From a virus: a stretch of DNA of 64,000 bases. The notes below the pieces were generated by a model, which was not told the DNA's origin, searched no databases, and saw nothing but the letters and a program-made list of their open reading frames with translations. The translations under genes were made by a program, and so were the position numbers. The stretch is taken from the IMG/VR virus record IMGVR_UViG_3300035659_000004, positions 1 to 64,000 of that record; one strand, 5' to 3'. This document shows, piece by piece, positions 50,083 through 59,063 of the stretch (position 1 is its first letter; each line of letters begins with the position of its first letter).

Positions 50083-52599
50083 ATGCCTACAATGTCCATG
50101 TCTCCGGAAGTTCAAGCGTATGGCCAAATGCCGTCGAACGAACAAGCCGCGGAGATGTTCAAACAAAGATTTTCGGAGATGGCCTATAACGTAATGATGG
50201 CGAAGTTCCCGGAGCTCGCCGCACAGGTGGTGACGTTTAAGCTCATCGAAACGGACGCCGAGAGTGGCAAGGGCGTAGGCGCTTTTGTTTTGCTCATGGA
50301 AGACAAGACCATCTACATCCCTGTTGTGATGGTGGATAGTCAACTCAAACCTTTCGACATGTTCTATTTCAAGGACCTCAATATCTTCCTGCCTCTTTCC
50401 AATGAGTGGCTGGATGAGGTATCGAAGTCCGCGCTGTCTAACTTAGGCGAGCCGGCCAAGTTGCCACAAGGTGTTGCGCGGGATATGAGTATTCGCGATC
50501 TCGTAATCCCGCCCGTTATGCCCGAAGGACGTATAGGTGTCGCTTCCGATCTGTCTGAAATGTTCAAGGAGGCATCTTATAATCCCAAGCCGCGGTTTCT
50601 AGAGTTCGTAAAAAATGCGTCACATGTTGTGCTCGACGGATTAAAGTTAGCCTTTGAACGCAATCCAAGTTTTGGGCAAAAGGTGGCACGGTATTACGGG
50701 AAGAAAGCTTTGATAGAAGCTTTCCAAACGGGATACGCACAGACGGTCAAGGTTGCGGAAGAGAAACGCACGTATATGGTTGGCGTTTATACGTCGAGTA
50801 CTTTTTACGATGCAGTTCCTATGCTGAAAAAGAACTGTGGTACAAAAATTGCTTCAGACCTTTTTAAGACGATTGCGACCGACGGGTTCGCCGCGGTGGA
50901 TACGCGCCCGGTCGTAAAGAATACCATCGTCAAGGTGGAATCCCCCATCGAGCTCACCCCGGCTACCTCCACGGGTTTTTACCATCTGTACTTCCCGGAC
51001 AAAGCCAAGCAGCTCTGTCTGGTTTCCAAAGCGGTGGTAGGCGATGACTACGTGGTCATCTACGCCGACGGGAGCAAGGCTTGGACAGTTTACGGTGCAG
51101 ATGCGAAGACACTGTTGGGAGAACCCGAACATGACGATAAAGTTGTAAAGGCTACGGCGGTTTACAAAGCTCTCGAAGGACGCACCCAGAATAAGCCCAC
51201 CACAGGGAAGTACAACGTTCCGTTGTACGTTTCGAGCAAGGGCAAACTTCAAATCGGTGCGCCGAAATTCATCACGAAGATGACCGAAGATGGTGGGACG
51301 ACTTCATTTGATGGAGGCGTTATCGATTCGGATGACACGCGCGGTCGCATCATGTCTTCTTCGAGCGGCTCTGGCAATAGTCCGTGCACCTGCGGTTGCC
51401 CAACTCTCTACTATCCGAAGAGCACATCCTGGTTTTCGGTACCGGACCCTTGGGAATCAAAGAAAGAGCCTATCACGGACCCAAGCATCATCACGCGTTG
51501 GCTCGACCAATACATCGCGGACAAGACCGATGCTGCTCCTATCAACGTGAAGAGCGCTGGCCTGGCTCAGTGGTGGGTCGAAGGCGTTCCCACGGCGTCT
51601 TATTTGGATGTGGCTATCACGAAGGTGGCCAAGGCTTATGACCTTTCGCTAACAGATTCTGCGAACGTCCTGCACGATGCCGCGAAAAATGGTACGTGTC
51701 GTCTTCGCTTGGTGAAAAGAGCTCAGGGCGAACAGATGATGCAGCAAGAGGCTCCTCCTCAGCAGAGCATGGACCCGGCGATGATGCAACAGCAGCAGGG
51801 CATGGACCCGGCGATGATGCAACAGGGCATGGACCCGGCGATGATGCAGCAGCAGGGCATGGACCCGTCGATGATGGGAATGGGGATGCCTATGCAGCCT
51901 CCTCAATTATCCCCGACGGATTTGGCGATTGCTGAAACGGTACAAGGTCTGCAGCAAGAGAATCAGGTGCGGATGCAGCAGATTCAAGACCAAATGGCGC
52001 AGCAGCAACAGGCTATGCAGCAGGAGACAGAGTCTAACGAGAAACTCATCGCTATCCTGACGCAAATTCAACAACGTGCAAATGCTATTGGACAGGCAAC
52101 AGGTGGGATGGTTCCGCCACAGGCGATGGCTTCTCCGCTAGCTGCTGGGCAGATGCTCGCACCGACACCCCCGCCGCAACCCGAACCTCCTCCGATGCCC
52201 GTGATGCAGGAAGAGGGGCCAGCCTCCGCGGAGATGGTAGCTTCTCAAATTCATCCCGAGCTCGCGGAGCAGGCTGCTGATTTTCAGGACGCGGGGATGT
52301 TCGATACCTCGGTGCTGGCAGTCATGGCTGCGGCGCCCCTTCTTCGGGACATCGTCAGCACGTACATCCCGAACCTCGAGAAAGCTCTCGACAACATCGG
52401 GCGTATTCAGTTGACATTGTGGATGCGGGAGGCTGAAACGAAAGCGGCTATCGGGAATGATGCGTACGTGCTGCTCGAGGACAAGCTGCGCAACGTGTTC
52501 AAAAATCTAGGAGAAATCGTGCTGCAAGTGAATCGCAACGCCCTTGATACCGAAGCGGGCGCGATGCAATCACAGAGGATGTTGGGCGACCAACAATAA
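50083..52599 (+). CDS. Large structural protein with MQ-rich repeats
   Basis: An 838-residue protein. The first 500 residues are mixed alpha/beta with PLSNEWLDEVSK and long ordered stretches. A central CTCGC (residues about 441-445) could bind metal. After residue 560 there is a low-complexity Met/Gln region with four MDPAMM-type repeats, then a coiled-coil-like Gln-rich helix and a Pro-rich linker (TPPPQPEPPPMPVM). The C-terminal 150 residues are helical. The architecture suggests a long virion protein, possibly a head-vertex or tape-measure-like role, which is not decided by sequence. AAGGGAG precedes the ATG. Confidence 0.55.
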   Translation: MPTMSMSPEVQAYGQMPSNEQAAEMFKQRFSEMAYNVMMAKFPELAAQVVTFKLIETDAESGKGVGAFVLLMEDKTIYIPVVMVDSQLKPFDMFYFKDLNIFLPLSNEWLDEVSKSALSNLGEPAKLPQGVARDMSIRDLVIPPVMPEGRIGVASDLSEMFKEASYNPKPRFLEFVKNASHVVLDGLKLAFERNPSFGQKVARYYGKKALIEAFQTGYAQTVKVAEEKRTYMVGVYTSSTFYDAVPMLKKNCGTKIASDLFKTIATDGFAAVDTRPVVKNTIVKVESPIELTPATSTGFYHLYFPDKAKQLCLVSKAVVGDDYVVIYADGSKAWTVYGADAKTLLGEPEHDDKVVKATAVYKALEGRTQNKPTTGKYNVPLYVSSKGKLQIGAPKFITKMTEDGGTTSFDGGVIDSDDTRGRIMSSSSGSGNSPCTCGCPTLYYPKSTSWFSVPDPWESKKEPITDPSIITRWLDQYIADKTDAAPINVKSAGLAQWWVEGVPTASYLDVAITKVAKAYDLSLTDSANVLHDAAKNGTCRLRLVKRAQGEQMMQQEAPPQQSMDPAMMQQQQGMDPAMMQQGMDPAMMQQQGMDPSMMGMGMPMQPPQLSPTDLAIAETVQGLQQENQVRMQQIQDQMAQQQQAMQQETESNEKLIAILTQIQQRANAIGQATGGMVPPQAMASPLAAGQMLAPTPPPQPEPPPMPVMQEEGPASAEMVASQIHPELAEQAADFQDAGMFDTSVLAVMAAAPLLRDIVSTYIPNLEKALDNIGRIQLTLWMREAETKAAIGNDAYVLLEDKLRNVFKNLGEIVLQVNRNALDTEAGAMQSQRMLGDQQ
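51769..51879 (+). repeat. Tandem repeat encoding MDPAMMQQ units
   Basis: Four imperfect units of about 27-33 bases encode MDPAMM followed by Gln and Gly. Unit lengths differ by Gln codons, a sign of slippage. The repeat is in frame inside the structural gene at 50083. Confidence 0.8.
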
Positions 52600-52604
52600 C
52601 TAAA

Positions 52605-53309
52605 ATGTTGGCTCCAATACAGCCCTATTGGCGATGGTCAAACCTTACGTACGGCATCCAACATAGGACACCTCCTGCGGACCCTTGGCTGGAGCAGCTT
52701 TACGATTTGTACCTAGGGAATATAGAAGGGACTGAGTTTCAACAGGTCGTAGTAAGTCATGTTTTTTCGGAGTTCAAGCGCGACGTTATCATGGCCTATT
52801 TTTTCGCAAGGTGTTCCGCTAAGGATATCGAAGAGAGTCTCGAGCTAGCGCCCGAGATAATCGAAGGTATCGCGCGTCTTTTTTTCGACCGAACAAAGAT
52901 TCGTACGAAACTCGACCACATTGAATACGCTCGAGAGTACATGGAGAGGTTCGCTTGTCCTGAAGGCAAGAATCTCATTTACCTGGGGATGACAGGTGGA
53001 CCTCTGACGCTGAAGAACAAATTTTGTCTGGGTTATGAGATGCCCGCAATAGACCAGGACTTCGTTAATCATCGTATGTATCTCACGGCAGTTTCATTTG
53101 GGCTAATGGCCAGAGGTAACGCCTTGACTTCGCGTGAAGGAAAAGAAGCATTGCACTGGTTCCAGCAAGCTTCGGATATGTCGACTACGTATAGGAAGCT
53201 TCAACAAGGCGAGGATGATTCTCAAGATGCCATCGTGGCAATTGAGCAACGTAAGTTTTTGCATAAACCCGAAGCGGTTGGAATAAACCGTAACGACATT
53301 CTTCACTGA
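52605..53309 (+). CDS. Unknown protein, possible small-terminase-like or head-assembly protein
   Basis: A 234-residue helical protein. The segment CSAKDIEESLELAPEIIEGI resembles a helix-turn-helix as seen in small terminase subunits or regulators, followed by FFDRTKIRTKLDHIEYAREY. It sits among head genes 6 bases after the large structural gene. No Shine-Dalgarno is visible, so translation may be coupled. The small-terminase idea is weak and rests on the HTH-like helix pair and the absence of another candidate. Confidence 0.5.
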   Translation: MLAPIQPYWRWSNLTYGIQHRTPPADPWLEQLYDLYLGNIEGTEFQQVVVSHVFSEFKRDVIMAYFFARCSAKDIEESLELAPEIIEGIARLFFDRTKIRTKLDHIEYAREYMERFACPEGKNLIYLGMTGGPLTLKNKFCLGYEMPAIDQDFVNHRMYLTAVSFGLMARGNALTSREGKEALHWFQQASDMSTTYRKLQQGEDDSQDAIVAIEQRKFLHKPEAVGINRNDILH

Positions 53310-53324
53310 CAAGGAGTCGGCCTA

Positions 53325-54182
53325 ATGTGGATGCGTAACGACTACGAAAAAGCAGCGGATACAATCGCCAAAGAGTTTGCAGCTGGCAACGGCGCGGTGA
53401 CCATCAACCAGCTTTCCACGAAGATTGCGACCGACGCCGGTTTGAATCCAGATGGAATTCGAACCCTCGTGCGCCTGGCCAACGTCAACGCTTTCAACGA
53501 GCTCTTCGCAAAGCAGGCCGGTAAAGAAGACCGGATGTTTGAATTTGAGACCGGGGACCCTGAGCTCATAATCTCGGCCCTGCATTCCAACGCGAAGCTT
53601 GCACATGTGAGTTCTTTCCCCGTCCAATTGGATAACCACGATATGCTCGCGGATTACTTCGGCGGATTTTCAACGAAGGTTGCCGAGGAGATTGAGAATC
53701 TCGAAGACAACGAATCGACGGGTGGGTCCGAGTGCGACGAGGAGTGCCAGGCCCCAGTGTTGAATAAGGCCGAAGTCACCAATCTTTATAACCGCGCCAA
53801 AGGTAAGGTTTCAGAAGAAAAGAAAGCCTCGGAAATCCGTTGGGGATTGGCCCTCGAGAAAGCTGCACGTGTGACGCGCGAAGTCGCAGGTCGAAATGTG
53901 CATTTCGATAAGACAGCTTTTTACCGTGACTTAGTATCGGCCAGCAACGGAACTTGCTTGGACGATATCAAAGGTCTGCACGCTTTCCTGACCCGAGAAG
54001 AAGACGTGGATGTTCTTGGTGGGATGAAGGTCGCAGAGGTTGTTGATACGATTGCGCCTACTCTGCGAGGTCAGACCGCGGAGATTCTCAGTTACCTAGA
54101 AGAAGCGCGGGAAGCACGCTACAATTGGGACAAGTGCGCTAGCGCTGAGAGGTTCCTAAATGGGATGGAAGTCAGTCGCTGA
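53325..54182 (+). CDS. Unknown helical head-region protein
   Basis: A 285-residue protein with AAGGAG 8 bases before the ATG. It is Ala/Glu/Lys-rich and helical, with an acidic, Cys-containing patch (GGSECDEECQAP) near residue 140. No catalytic motif is seen. It overlaps the next gene by 23 bases. It may be a minor virion or scaffold-associated protein. Confidence 0.5.
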   Translation: MWMRNDYEKAADTIAKEFAAGNGAVTINQLSTKIATDAGLNPDGIRTLVRLANVNAFNELFAKQAGKEDRMFEFETGDPELIISALHSNAKLAHVSSFPVQLDNHDMLADYFGGFSTKVAEEIENLEDNESTGGSECDEECQAPVLNKAEVTNLYNRAKGKVSEEKKASEIRWGLALEKAARVTREVAGRNVHFDKTAFYRDLVSASNGTCLDDIKGLHAFLTREEDVDVLGGMKVAEVVDTIAPTLRGQTAEILSYLEEAREARYNWDKCASAERFLNGMEVSR

Positions 54183-54867
54183 AAAAGTATTTGTAGACCC
54201 GGGTCCAGCGCTGAAACGTTTTATTGAAAAGGTTCAGCGTAACCCTGTTAAGTCTACATTAGCTGTTGGCACTACAGCTGCTGCCGCAAACTCGTTTGGC
54301 CCCAAGGCCATGGAACAGGAGAGTGAGTTCATGAAGAATCGTCTTGGGTCACCCGACGCCAAGTTTGTGTATGCGTCTGAAAAGGTCGCGGCAATACTAG
54401 AAGACCTGTACGTGAAAGAAGCGGCAGGAACTCCCACGGCGTCTAATCCTTCTGCGTGGAGTAGCGCTTGGACTAAAGGTGTTGAAAGCATAGGGTCAGG
54501 AGTTGGACAAGGAGTGGGCGCCGCAGGTGTCCTGGTTTTGACGGACATCCTTCGAAAAGCAGGACGTGGATTATCTCAAAAACTTCTATATGATTCGAAA
54601 CGAAAAGAAATGCTTCGAAAGATTTTGTCTCTGGACCCCATTGTCAGTGCCTTCGAAGCTCAAAATCCAGGGTTGATGCTTAAGGTTTATGCCTCGATGG
54701 TTTCAGTTGCTCCTACCTTGAGTCTCGACCAGAATGCCGTGACTTCTTTCCTGCGTGAAGCGGCTCAAACGCATGGCGCTCTGAATTACATGACGATCAA
54801 ACAACTGGCTGAAACTGAAAAAGCAATAACAAGTGCTAAGGGGGACGAGCGTCCTCTAGGATTCTGA
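54160..54867 (+). CDS. Unknown protein with Gly/Ala-rich hydrophobic segment
   Basis: A 235-residue protein whose start lies 23 bases inside the preceding gene. A hydrophobic stretch near residues 105-135 (GSGVGQGVGAAGVLVLTDIL) could be membrane-active. Repeated Ala-rich helices surround it (ASEKVAAILEDLYVKEAAG). It fits the group of Gly/Ala-rich head-region proteins from 48 to 58 kb. Confidence 0.5.
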   Translation: MGWKSVAEKVFVDPGPALKRFIEKVQRNPVKSTLAVGTTAAAANSFGPKAMEQESEFMKNRLGSPDAKFVYASEKVAAILEDLYVKEAAGTPTASNPSAWSSAWTKGVESIGSGVGQGVGAAGVLVLTDILRKAGRGLSQKLLYDSKRKEMLRKILSLDPIVSAFEAQNPGLMLKVYASMVSVAPTLSLDQNAVTSFLREAAQTHGALNYMTIKQLAETEKAITSAKGDERPLGF

Positions 54868-54876
54868 GGTGTATAC

Positions 54877-55095
54877 ATGACATTTGAAGAATTGAGTCAA
54901 ATGATTCCTGATTCCGTGAAGCTCGCGATGCGCAATGGACAGTTCCATAAAGTCGCAGCTGTGATGAATGGCTGGAAGACTACGGAGCTCCCCGAGATTC
55001 TCGAGAGCTTTGGGACGAAAGTGGCTAACCGACAAGAGAAGTACCGCGTCATTACGGACGGATTGTCGGCGCTCGAGAATCTGAAGAAGGGTTGA
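54877..55095 (+). CDS. Small unknown helical protein
   Basis: A 72-residue protein with TGAGGTG before the ATG. It is helical, with ELSQMIPDSVKLAMRNGQFHKVA at the N-terminus and a basic C-terminus. It sits 7 bases before the candidate protease gene. The function is unknown. Confidence 0.5.
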   Translation: MTFEELSQMIPDSVKLAMRNGQFHKVAAVMNGWKTTELPEILESFGTKVANRQEKYRVITDGLSALENLKKG

Positions 55096-55102
55096 AACTT
55101 CG

Positions 55103-57184
55103 ATGATGAAGAAGATTGTCCATCTCGACTCGCACTTCCCGACCGGCGAGCAAACGGTTCAGCCGGTGATGCTGTGGTCGAGAGGAAAAAGCTTCATCGA
55201 GCCCATCACGAAGTATGCCAGCGTTGGAGCTGAGTATTTCAAGACCATCGAACCCATTCCAGGGCACAGCATTGTTTACGTTCTCGCCGTCAGTGCATGG
55301 GAGCGCTACGGCGAGAATCGTAATGGAGATGGTTTTCCGGACCAGCCGTATAAACCTCTCTCTAGTCCTCCATGGATTTCAGAAGATGAAATTCTAAGCA
55401 AGCACTACAAATCTTTTGAGCAGTTCGGTTTCAATTACCGTCATCATCAGAACACGGACCCTGAAAAGTCTGTCGGACGTGTGATGCGTGCGTTTTGGAA
55501 TCCGACCATGTATCGCGTTGAACTCCTGATTGATGTCGATAATGCGAAGGCTCCGGATTTAGCAAACCGTATAGCCGCGGGAGAATACCCCCCTGTTTCC
55601 ATGGGTACTAAGGTCCCCTGGGACGTGTGCCTAATCTGCGGAAATAGAGCTCCTACCCGCGCCCAATACTGCGACCACCTCCGTTTTCAGATGCGTGAAG
55701 TCGTCAACGGATTGAAAGTCGCAGCCTTGAATCCGAGTTGTAAGTTCTTCGACATCTCCTGGGTGGTACGTCCCGCAGACCCCAACGCTTACATGTTGAA
55801 GAAGGTCGCGGAAGAGGCCTATGAAATCAAGCTCTCGGGAGCAGCTGCAGGTGAATACTTGGACGAGATGCAAGAGCGTAAGATGGCCGCACACAAACTC
55901 GCGGTCATCGACAAGGTCGTACAGGGAATTCCAGTAGATGCTAAAACCGAGGGTGTTGACCCCATGCATCTTCAGAATATCCAGACGATGCAACCCACCG
56001 CCCAGAGCATGAGCGCAGGTCTTCCCGAGCTCCCGGATGATTTGCTCCGGCGCCTGGCTTCTTCTTTTTCGCTGCCGGAAATCTTCACCTCGACGTTGGC
56101 GATGGGCATGCCTCTTTGCACCCGCGAGGTCGTGAAGATTACTATCTACCGGCAGATGCCCCAGGTTCCGAACATGGATGGGATAGCGGATGCGGCTGTT
56201 GCAGCTCGACAGCCCCTGCTCGGTCTTTTTCAAGAGCACCCTCAAATGCTGGATGCTTTTGAAAAGGATTTGGACATCGACCAATGTCATCTCAATCCAA
56301 AAGTTGCGGAAATGATTGGCACTGGAATGGAAAAACGTTCGGGTATTTACGAGTATTTGAAACGGAAATACATCCCGGGAAAATACCGTGACGAAACTTC
56401 TCAATTGACGCCTTTCACGCTCACGGACCCTGTTTCAGGGCAGCGCTATGGGACCAATCGTTGGGCAGCTATCCAAGCTCACGACGAAATTGCGAAAAAG
56501 AATTTACGCAAAGTTATTGGTGGAGGCGCGGCGTTGGGTGGGGCTTACGGTCTCATTTCTGCAGGGCTTCGTAGCAAAGGTTTATCTAAACTGAATCCCC
56601 TCGTAGCGGGTACCTTAGGTGCTGTTGGTCTTTCTAACTTGCCTTCCATGGGTGCTCACTACATGACCGATCAAGGTGTCCCTATCCCAGTACTCACAGA
56701 GCTCACGAAGATGAGCGTGGACTCTTCTAGTTTTTCACGCTCCCTCGCATTGCCTCTTTTTGGTACACTTGGAACAATGGCTCTTCTTGGAATGGATCGT
56801 AGACACCGTTTAGCCCAGGGCTATATTCCGGGTGACCCTAGTGAAGGAGTCTTACGGCGAGGGGTTGATACGCTCGGCTCTGCTGCAGCTAATTACCCCC
56901 TGCTTTTTGCAGGACTAGGAACCATGGGTCTTCGTGCTGCAGGGAATACGCAAACAGCTAAATACCTCGGAGAAAATATTGTCGGACCTTTAGCGCAAAA
57001 GGGAAAGAGTTGGGCTAATAAAACGGATGAAGCTCTTCGAGGTTGGGCTAAGAAGACAGACCAGGGTGTAAAAGATTGGGCGAGTACGAAGACCTCGTCA
57101 GACACGGTAGGTCTTCCTGATTTGGATATGGACAAAATTGCTGAAAGTCTCGGCAAAATTCTGTTAGCAAACACGGTCTTGTAG
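55103..57184 (+). CDS. Candidate prohead protease fused to a hydrophobic C-terminal region
   Basis: A 693-residue protein. The first 260 residues contain NGDGFP, FGFNYRHHQNTDPEKSVGRV, YRVELLIDVDNAKAPDLA and YPPVSMGTKVPW. The order His then a strand then an I/V-x-V-x-x-G-x-V repeat then a V-S-x-G Ser is the layout of herpesvirus-type phage head proteases (gp21/U35-like). A zinc-ribbon-like CLICGNRAPTRAQYC follows. The C-terminal third is Gly-rich and hydrophobic, with possible membrane segments near residues 470-520 and 555-580. The site among head genes supports a maturation role. Fusion to such a tail is unusual, and the catalytic residues are not proven. Confidence 0.5.
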   Translation: MMKKIVHLDSHFPTGEQTVQPVMLWSRGKSFIEPITKYASVGAEYFKTIEPIPGHSIVYVLAVSAWERYGENRNGDGFPDQPYKPLSSPPWISEDEILSKHYKSFEQFGFNYRHHQNTDPEKSVGRVMRAFWNPTMYRVELLIDVDNAKAPDLANRIAAGEYPPVSMGTKVPWDVCLICGNRAPTRAQYCDHLRFQMREVVNGLKVAALNPSCKFFDISWVVRPADPNAYMLKKVAEEAYEIKLSGAAAGEYLDEMQERKMAAHKLAVIDKVVQGIPVDAKTEGVDPMHLQNIQTMQPTAQSMSAGLPELPDDLLRRLASSFSLPEIFTSTLAMGMPLCTREVVKITIYRQMPQVPNMDGIADAAVAARQPLLGLFQEHPQMLDAFEKDLDIDQCHLNPKVAEMIGTGMEKRSGIYEYLKRKYIPGKYRDETSQLTPFTLTDPVSGQRYGTNRWAAIQAHDEIAKKNLRKVIGGGAALGGAYGLISAGLRSKGLSKLNPLVAGTLGAVGLSNLPSMGAHYMTDQGVPIPVLTELTKMSVDSSSFSRSLALPLFGTLGTMALLGMDRRHRLAQGYIPGDPSEGVLRRGVDTLGSAAANYPLLFAGLGTMGLRAAGNTQTAKYLGENIVGPLAQKGKSWANKTDEALRGWAKKTDQGVKDWASTKTSSDTVGLPDLDMDKIAESLGKILLANTVL

Positions 57185-57195
57185 GATGAAGACGA

Positions 57196-57213
57196 GCACC
57201 ATATGATTGGTGC
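57196..57213 (+). promoter_or_regulatory. Short hairpin between the protease-like gene and the gene at 57238
   Basis: GCACCA pairs with TGGTGC around a six-base loop in the 53-base gap. No T tract follows, so it is not a standard terminator. It could be an mRNA processing or stability element. Confidence 0.25.
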
Positions 57214-57237
57214 GTAAAAGGAAAGAGGTCAAGCACC

Positions 57238-57792
57238 ATGGAATTCGGTAAGATGCTCGCTAACTTTAACGCTCCCGCTGCTTCTCAAACCAAGACAGCC
57301 AGCGCGGATAACTCCAAACAGCAGCTTGCTAGCGCCGTGGAAGCCACAAAGGTTGCCTCGGCGACGCAATCGACGGACGCGGTGGAGGCTCTCATGAAGA
57401 CTGCTGCCACTTTGGCGGAAAATGAAAAGACGGCAGAGCTGGTGCATGCGCATATGAGCGGCCGGGCTTTCGCGCAGGGTGCTTTGGAAGTGTTTGCGGC
57501 AGCGGATTCTGCAGCTCAAAAAGTAGCGTCTGCGTATCCGCAACCGCAACTGCAATTACAGGATGACACAATGGTAAAAGCCGCGGCTGAGCAAGGCTAC
57601 CAGGATACGATGGTTAAAGCTGCCGCCGAGCAGGGTTATCGCGACACGATGACCAAGGCTGCCGCGGAGTACAACCAGGGCTACGAAGCGGCCGTCACTG
57701 ACGCCGTCAACGCCGCCGCCAACGAGTTCTACAAGGGTGCACAAGAGGCCATGATTCTCATTCAGGCCGCTCGCAACCAGAAGAACGGTTGA
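57238..57792 (+). CDS. Ala-rich helical protein with internal repeats
   Basis: A 184-residue protein with AGAGGTC before the ATG. It is very rich in Ala and Lys. Residues 110-150 contain three copies of a 13-14-residue unit of the form (V/T)KAAAE-x-GY-x-(D/E)-x-(M/A). The unit also recalls the GYxxA motif at the start of other head-region genes. A coiled-coil or scaffold-like role is likely. Confidence 0.55.
   Translation: MEFGKMLANFNAPAASQTKTASADNSKQQLASAVEATKVASATQSTDAVEALMKTAATLAENEKTAELVHAHMSGRAFAQGALEVFAAADSAAQKVASAYPQPQLQLQDDTMVKAAAEQGYQDTMVKAAAEQGYRDTMTKAAAEYNQGYEAAVTDAVNAAANEFYKGAQEAMILIQAARNQKNG
57571..57690 (+). repeat. Three tandem KAAAEQGY repeats
   Basis: Three in-frame units of about 39-42 bases encode KAAAEQGYQDTM-like segments inside the gene at 57238. 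They differ at several third codon positions, so the duplication is not recent. Confidence 0.7.
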
Positions 57793-57799
57793 GTGAACC

Positions 57800-58015
57800 A
57801 TGGCTAGACCTCTTCCGAGTGTGGATGCTGTTGTTGCCCGCGTAAAAGCGTTGGCACAAGAAGAGGCCACTAAGTTGGCTTCTTCCTCGGCGCCGATGCT
57901 CACCGACAATGTAGCCCAAGGCCTGCAGAAGTTGGCGAGTGACCTTCGGGCAGAGGCTTCGGTGCGCGTGTCTGTTCAGGACGTTCTGGACTTCGCACAG
58001 GCGGTGAACCGATGA
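57800..58015 (+). CDS. Small Ala-rich coiled-coil protein (family member 1)
   Basis: A 71-residue protein. Its C-terminal half, LASDLRAEASVRVSVQDVLDF, closely resembles part of the next gene's product. It has no clear Shine-Dalgarno. It is coupled to the next gene through ATGA. It may be a small capsid-associated or scaffold protein. Confidence 0.5.
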   Translation: MARPLPSVDAVVARVKALAQEEATKLASSSAPMLTDNVAQGLQKLASDLRAEASVRVSVQDVLDFAQAVNR

Positions 58016-58170
58016 CATCTCCCGTGGCAAACCAACTTCGTACTGTAGCTCAAGAGCTCCGCAAAGAAGCCTCCGTGCGCGAAGAGACGAAGCTGCTGAA
58101 GGTGGCCCAAGTCCTTTCCGCAGCGCGGGCGCTGGACGAGCTCCGAGCCCTGCTGAACGGAAGGCAATAA
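58012..58170 (+). CDS. Small Ala-rich coiled-coil protein (family member 2), 52 residues
   Basis: A short gene overlapping the preceding stop as ATGA. The product has VAQELRKEASVREETKLLKV, matching the ELRxEASVR core of the gene before it. It ends 3 bases before the next ATG. The overlap, the shared core and codon use like that of its neighbours support it as real. Confidence 0.6.
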   Translation: MTSPVANQLRTVAQELRKEASVREETKLLKVAQVLSAARALDELRALLNGRQ

Positions 58171-58173
58171 CCA

Positions 58174-58506
58174 ATGCTAGACCTGATTAAGGTAGCGGAA
58201 GTCCTCGAGGCCGCAGCCAACTATATCGAGGCGACTGAGACTAAGCAGGCCGAAGCGGCGAATGCTATTCGGGATGCGGAAGTCTCCAAACTGGCCAGCC
58301 GTATTCGAGATGCTGTGGGAGAAAACGTTTCTCCTGAGGTTCTCAAGCTGGCCGCGGTCAACCCCGAAGTCACCGAGCTCCTTTCCCGCCTCGCGGGTGG
58401 AGACCGGGTTGATTCCCTGGGTGGCCCTGAAACGACGAAAACAGCTTCTTCTTCCTCTTCGCTGCCCGAAGCAGAAGCTGCTTTTGTAAACTTCCTTCTG
58501 AGCTGA
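58174..58506 (+). CDS. Ala-rich helical protein (family member 3)
   Basis: A 110-residue protein beginning LDLIKVAEVLEAAANYIEA, which resembles the LLKVAQVLSAARAL segment of the gene before it. It ends in a Ser-rich linker and a short hydrophobic helix (EAAFVNFLLS). It is the last of three small genes directly upstream of the capsid genes. The function is unknown. Confidence 0.55.
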   Translation: MLDLIKVAEVLEAAANYIEATETKQAEAANAIRDAEVSKLASRIRDAVGENVSPEVLKLAAVNPEVTELLSRLAGGDRVDSLGGPETTKTASSSSSLPEAEAAFVNFLLS

Positions 58507-58532
58507 AGGACTTGAAAGGGATGAGGTAACAC

Positions 58533-59051
58533 ATGTCGATTCTCACGAGCGGTTTCGACGTCATCACCCACGACCCGCCCGAGAACGCAAAGGCGGCCCT
58601 CGCACTGGTGTTGAGCGTCTACAATCCACCGGCCGTTAGTTCCAGCGGAACTCCGACTGCCGGTACCATCCCCGCGGGTTCCATCGTTGTGATGAACTCC
58701 ACGGGATACGCCATTCCAGCCGACAACGATGCGGCGACCACCAACGCTCCGGTGTTGATGTTCATCACTATCGATGGCGACATGGACTACGATGGCTCCT
58801 TCGTGCACAAGTTGACGTGCATCCAGGGAGGCATCGAGATTCTGACCCCACAGTATTTCGTCACGACATACGCTCCGGGCGCCATGCTGTCCTGCGGTCA
58901 TGCTGGCTCTTCTCCTGTCTCTACCGGCAAGTTCCGCGCTGTCGGTTCGGGCGAGCAGATTTACGGTGTAGTTGGTCCTCGCGGTGTCAATGCCACCACG
59001 GGTCTCCTAGACGTCATTATTCCGCAGGGCATTAGCCCGGCGTCGGCATAA
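58533..59051 (+). CDS. Candidate capsid decoration/stabilisation protein
   Basis: A 172-residue beta-rich protein with GATGAGGTAA before the ATG. The segment GTIPAGSIVVMNSTGYAIPAD, and the Gly/Thr/Val-rich style, resemble phage head decoration proteins of the lambda gpD type that sit on capsid threefold sites. It lies 12 bases before the candidate major capsid gene, the usual place for such proteins. The assignment is from composition and position. Confidence 0.55.
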   Translation: MSILTSGFDVITHDPPENAKAALALVLSVYNPPAVSSSGTPTAGTIPAGSIVVMNSTGYAIPADNDAATTNAPVLMFITIDGDMDYDGSFVHKLTCIQGGIEILTPQYFVTTYAPGAMLSCGHAGSSPVSTGKFRAVGSGEQIYGVVGPRGVNATTGLLDVIIPQGISPASA

Positions 59052-59063
59052 GGGAGGCACCAG

